From Dryas octopetala (lineage: Eukaryota; Streptophyta; Magnoliopsida; Rosales; Rosaceae), in contig OY992834.1 of NCBI GenBank assembly GCA_963921425.1, positions 10,027,271 to 10,091,270 of the forward strand: DNA of 64,000 nt, in the 5' to 3' direction. Shown here piece by piece: positions 60,908 through 64,000 of this stretch. Each line of letters starts with the position of its first letter. Within the stretch, counting starts at the first letter, position 1. A program made the position numbers and the translations under genes. Below the pieces are notes generated by a model. The model was not told where the DNA came from, did no database searches, and saw only the letters and a program-made list of their open reading frames with translations.

Positions 60908-61200
60908 TTGAACAAAAAAATAATATTAACACAAAAAATCCATCAAGAGAGTATCTGGCCAACTATTCTCATGAAGAGTCAATCTCATTTGTTAATGTTT
61001 TTAATGTTGATATTGTACCTATGTGAAATTTGTACGAAATGTTGGAATCATTCTTTGGCCCATTTTGCTTTGAGTTGTAACCAAATGGCTTGTTGGTTTG
61101 GTGAGATCCCCCCTTGGTTGGATCCTCTCCCCTAATATTTATTTGTAATCCCCTCCTCTTACTTCAATAATACCAGCATATATAGGCTCTCAAAAAATAA
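60908..61200 (+). pseudogene. 3' end of a LINE-like element
   Basis: The reading frame ends HSLAHFALSCNQMACWFGEI then PPWLDPLP and a stop at 61135, resembling the C-terminal end of the RNase H-like domain of plant non-LTR retrotransposons. A short 3'UTR with A-rich tail follows (about 61185-61210). No other LINE domain is present, so it is 5'-truncated or eroded. Confidence 0.5.
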
Positions 61201-61275
61201 ACAATAAAAATGTACTCGATGCGAGAGCATACAAACACTCTCTCACTTTTTAATAATATTCCCCGATATAAAATA

Positions 61276-62287
61276 AGGTCCGTTGATTTTAGGTACCAAA
61301 TTATAATATTTTTTCATTTTAACTACCAAAATATTTATGTCATTTTACTTTAGGTACTAAATTTCAGTTTAGGTACCAATTTTAAAAAACATAGTTATAT
61401 CGAGCTGTGACTGTCTAACAGTCATAACGTTTTTATTGATTTGTTGTTTTTTCAATATTTGCAAGGCTTAAACTTTAATATTTAGTTTTTGAGTTATATG
61501 ACTTCATCCCCCAAGCTTAAATCAAAAGTATTAAACTCTTAAAAATTTTAAATTTTTATAAATTTGAAACAGTCACAGTTTAATCACAACTGTGACTGTT
61601 CGATAGTCACAACTATATAACAAACTGATTTGTGACCTAATCCAAAATGTCTTACTCTAGGTTAGTACCTAAACTAAAAAAAATTAATGACTTGCTGCTT
61701 TATTGTGATGTAGGACGAGTTAGGGTTCGATTTAAGAAAAATAAAAGCAGGAAAAGAAAGCGGCTGAAAATTAGCAAGAAAACACGAAATAAAGAAACAA
61801 ATCATATGCAGTTAATATGGCGACATAAAAGGCAGGAAAGAATATTTTGGTGTCAGAATTGGGCGCATAATATATCGATTTCAAGGGAAACGACGAGATC
61901 TACAAGACTCATAGTAAAACTATGAGCCCGTTCAGTTTTTGGCCAAATTCCTTTGTTTAGGGCCTCAAAATAGCGTTTTAATTATTTTCCGAATTTTCAG
62001 ACATTTTATTTATTTTCGCTTCTATTTTATTTGGGTTTCCTAATGTATGTGGGCTTTAGTTATGAGGTTGTTAGTGCCCTAGGGTTTTCCTAAACATATT
62101 TAAGCAATTTTATAATTGCTTGGAGGGGGATTATTCAGTTTATCAATATTAAAAAACGAGGGTTTTCTCTCAATCTCTCTGGTGGACTCCAGAATTTGTT
62201 ACTTTTAGGGTTTCGCTTGAATCCCTTAGATTCTCGCTGCGTCATATTGAAAAACTATTGATATTTGATATTTAATCCTAATTTTCT
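61276..62287 (-). mobile_element. Mutator-like nonautonomous element, copy 2
   Basis: Inverted second copy of the element at 45973-46440. It is flanked by its own 10-bp repeats ATATAAAATA at 61266-61275 and 62288-62297. Without the nested LTR and one 5-bp target copy (544 bp), the element is 468 bp, the same as copy 1. Confidence 0.85.
61706..62244 (+). mobile_element. Solo LTR nested in the Mutator-like element
   Basis: A 539-bp segment starts TGATGTAGGACGAG and ends CTCGCTGCGTCA, i.e. 5'-TG...CA-3'. It is flanked by 5-bp repeats TATTG at 61701-61705 and 62245-62249, and copy 1 of the host element has the empty site (CAATA once, on its strand). A TATA-like catatttaag lies near 62095. No internal retrotransposon domains follow, so this is a solo LTR. 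Confidence 0.88.
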
Positions 62288-62830
62288 ATATAAAATACTA
62301 TTAAAAATTGTACGAATTTGTCATTGTACTTATATTCAAAACTATTAAATCCTAAATAAAAATTACCTAATTCTATTTTGATAGCAATATCATTTTGGAT
62401 ATAAATATAAGCAAAACATTGTATTTCGTTGATGTGAAATGTATGTTGCTTTTATAGTCTCTATTCCAACATATTTAGTGTACATACATCTCAAGCCCAT
62501 TAAGTAATCCACATTGATTAATTTCGATTCAAGACTAATTTTGGATTTGCATTTTTGTTATATAATATCAAAGTTCAAAGTTTGTAAATGAATTAAGGAC
62601 CACTAGGGATTACAAATGATGTGCAATGTTGATTCATATATCATATATGTGTCCACTTGGCTGTAAATTTAGAACAATAATTTTGGAATTCCCAACATTA
62701 TTTAATTTTTGTAATAAGTTGATTGGATATTTTTGAGGCACACGAGAATGCCACGAACCTTATCCAACATCCATGCATAAGGCAGACGACTCATCACTCA
62801 TACATAACACCAAGAAAGTGAGGCTTCTGG

Positions 62831-62888
62831 CCACGTGTCAAGCCAATTGCATGCATGACGACACTTTATCTTAATTTGTTTATATATT
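62831..62888 (+). promoter_or_regulatory. Promoter elements of the iron-transporter-like gene
   Basis: A G-box-like CCACGTGTCA (62831-62840), CCAAT (62843-62847), RY motif CATGCATG (62850-62857) and TATA box TATATATT (62881-62888) lie 100-160 bp upstream of the start codon, in the usual order. Their use is inferred. Confidence 0.55.
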
Positions 62889-62988
62889 TACCCTTGAAAC
62901 CATATATGAAACTGTGAAAACATTTGGACCATAAACAGTAAAATTATTGAAGTTGGTTCAAAAAAAGGTTTGAAAATTTAGAAATTGA

Positions 62989-64000
62989 ATGGCAGCTGAG
63001 AGCAACAGCACCAGCACCAGGTGCAGGCTAATCCAAGCAGATGGGGATATTGAAAATGGAGAAAGCAATGGAAAGAAGAGTGAGAGACCAAAAGAGCCAT
63101 GGAAAGGAGAGTATGCCAAAAGCATTCTCTATGCTGGTCTTGATGCCATTGTCACTTGCTTTTCTCTCATCGCTTCTATCTCTGCTAGCCGCAGTTCCTC
63201 TGGTAATCAATCACAATTTTCTTTTTTCTTCTCTTTTCTTGAACATGATGTATATATATACCCAAAGGAACTAATCACTATCACTGCTTATCTTTTTAAG
63301 TGCTTTCTGGATAAGAGTACTGTTATTTGGACTATCTTATTTTTATCTATAATTTTTCTAATAGATGTGAAACTTATTAATATAGGGCCTACACAAGTGA
63401 GTTACACTTCTATTAAAGAGGCGATACACAAAGATGTCAATTGAAATTGTCTAAATAATTTATTCAATTTAGATAGCCACTTTATATGAAGTGCTTCTAC
63501 ATGTCTTGTTTTACGTGTTTCTAACAAAAGTGCTGCCAACAAGTCCTACGCTATTAAGTAAAAGCGCTTCGTAAATAAGCACTCTAGACAAGCGCTTTAT
63601 ATCTTCATTGAATTCATTGGATTAGATAAGTTGAATGGTGGAAGAGCAATGATGTTAGCACACTAATGTGACAAATAGATTGAATTATAAGAAACCAGCT
63701 CTAGAATGCATTATCTCACACTTGTCCCTTAGAATATATAGTGAAGTACTATCTGTTTGGAGGGCCATCAAATTGTTTTGGTTCTATATAATATAATATA
63801 GTAGTGTTATATAGAATAGTATCTTACAACTCAAAAAGGAATACAGAAAACAAATCCAAATAATTAATTAAAATCAATTAACTTCTTATATAGTGTGGTT
63901 GAGCTTGTATAATTCTTGTATCACCAAGTTGATCACTATAATTGATAAACTCCTTTGTTCATTAACAACTGTGTTTGTAGTGGAAGTGCTGGTGCTTGGA
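62989..64000 (+). CDS. Vacuolar iron transporter homologue (VTL/nodulin-21-like), partial
   Basis: Exon 1 (62989-63202) encodes MAAESNSTSTRCRLIQADGD at the start, then EYAKSILYAGLDAIVTCFSL, the first membrane helix of the VIT/CCC1-type family. The donor TCTG|GTAATC joins the acceptor TTTGTAG at 63980; exon 2 begins at 63981 and reads VEVLVLG before the window ends, so 78 residues are visible of an expected ~220-250. Homologues move iron (or manganese) into vacuoles and are often down-regulated under iron deficiency. The N-terminal cytosolic part is polar and acidic. Many plant VTL genes have a single exon, so the 778-bp intron is worth noting. The paralogue cannot be assigned from this fragment. 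Confidence 0.88.

Larger units (their letters stand above)
58510..62988. other. Repeat nest between transporter genes
   Basis: Transporter 3'UTR, then AT-rich spacer to about 59870. After that come a SINE-like copy, a plastid rpl2 fragment with a nested SINE, a LINE tail, a Mutator-like element with nested solo LTR, and spacer (about 62300-62800) leading to the iron-transporter promoter. No intact gene. Confidence 0.7.

Noticed and set aside
61647-61925. Plus-strand ORF of 92 codons
   Set aside because: It spans the junction between the Mutator-like element and the solo LTR, so it is an accident of nesting.
1-64000. CRISPR arrays, operons, rRNA or tRNA genes
   Set aside because: No regularly spaced repeats of CRISPR type, no ribosomal RNA sequence, and no tRNA-like fold I could support beyond the SINE A/B-box remnants; a tRNA scan would be needed to exclude a missed gene.

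Overview
This window is nuclear DNA from a flowering plant, most likely a woody or herbaceous core eudicot; the gene set and repeats would fit Rosaceae, but that is only an impression. The evidence is the AT-rich sequence, GT-AG introns, typically plant gene families, a plastid DNA insertion, MITEs, Mutator-like elements and a solo LTR. I reconstructed exons by hand from splice signals, frame continuity and family knowledge. No transcript data were available.

Layout, left to right. 1-3520 (minus): most of an RS40/RS41-type SR splicing factor, cut by the left edge inside its RS domain. 5605-6252 (plus): intronless EG16-type GH16 endoglucanase. 10846-12258 (plus): small ATL-type RING-H2 E3 ligase. 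13510-17052 (plus): plastid protein-ribulosamine/fructosamine 3-kinase in nine exons. 18148-18705 (plus): intronless plant protein of unknown function. 19473-22633 (minus): ten-exon plastid KsgA/PALEFACE1-type rRNA dimethyladenosine transferase. 23874-25319 (minus): intronless DUF313-type B3 protein. 27431-29874 (minus): GARP response-regulator gene whose receiver has lost its phospho-accepting Asp. 31285-35524 (minus): eight-exon GEN1-like Holliday-junction resolvase. 39451-42356 (plus): three-exon TRM/DUF4378-like protein. 42357-55955: 13.6 kb without a recognisable gene, rich in transposable elements. 55956-58509 (plus): seven-exon UTR2/UTR4-like nucleotide-sugar transporter. 58510-62988: repeat nest with a SINE, a plastid rpl2 fragment broken by another SINE, a LINE tail, and a Mutator-like element carrying a nested solo LTR. 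62989-64000 (plus): first exon and start of the second exon of a vacuolar-iron-transporter-like gene, cut by the right edge.

The genes are unrelated housekeeping and regulatory loci and do not form a cluster or pathway; two (sugar-amine kinase, KsgA) act in plastids. I did not find a clear new multi-gene system. The most notable points are the response regulator with Glu at the phosphorylation site and Gly in the acidic pair, a plastid-DNA insertion that dates a SINE insertion, two same-length Mutator-like copies with their own 10-bp target duplications (one holding a complete solo LTR), a 1,068-bp long-inverted-repeat element, a G-run core inside an inverted-arm repeat, and two perfect 24-bp inverted repeats in or near the SR-protein and GEN1 transcripts.
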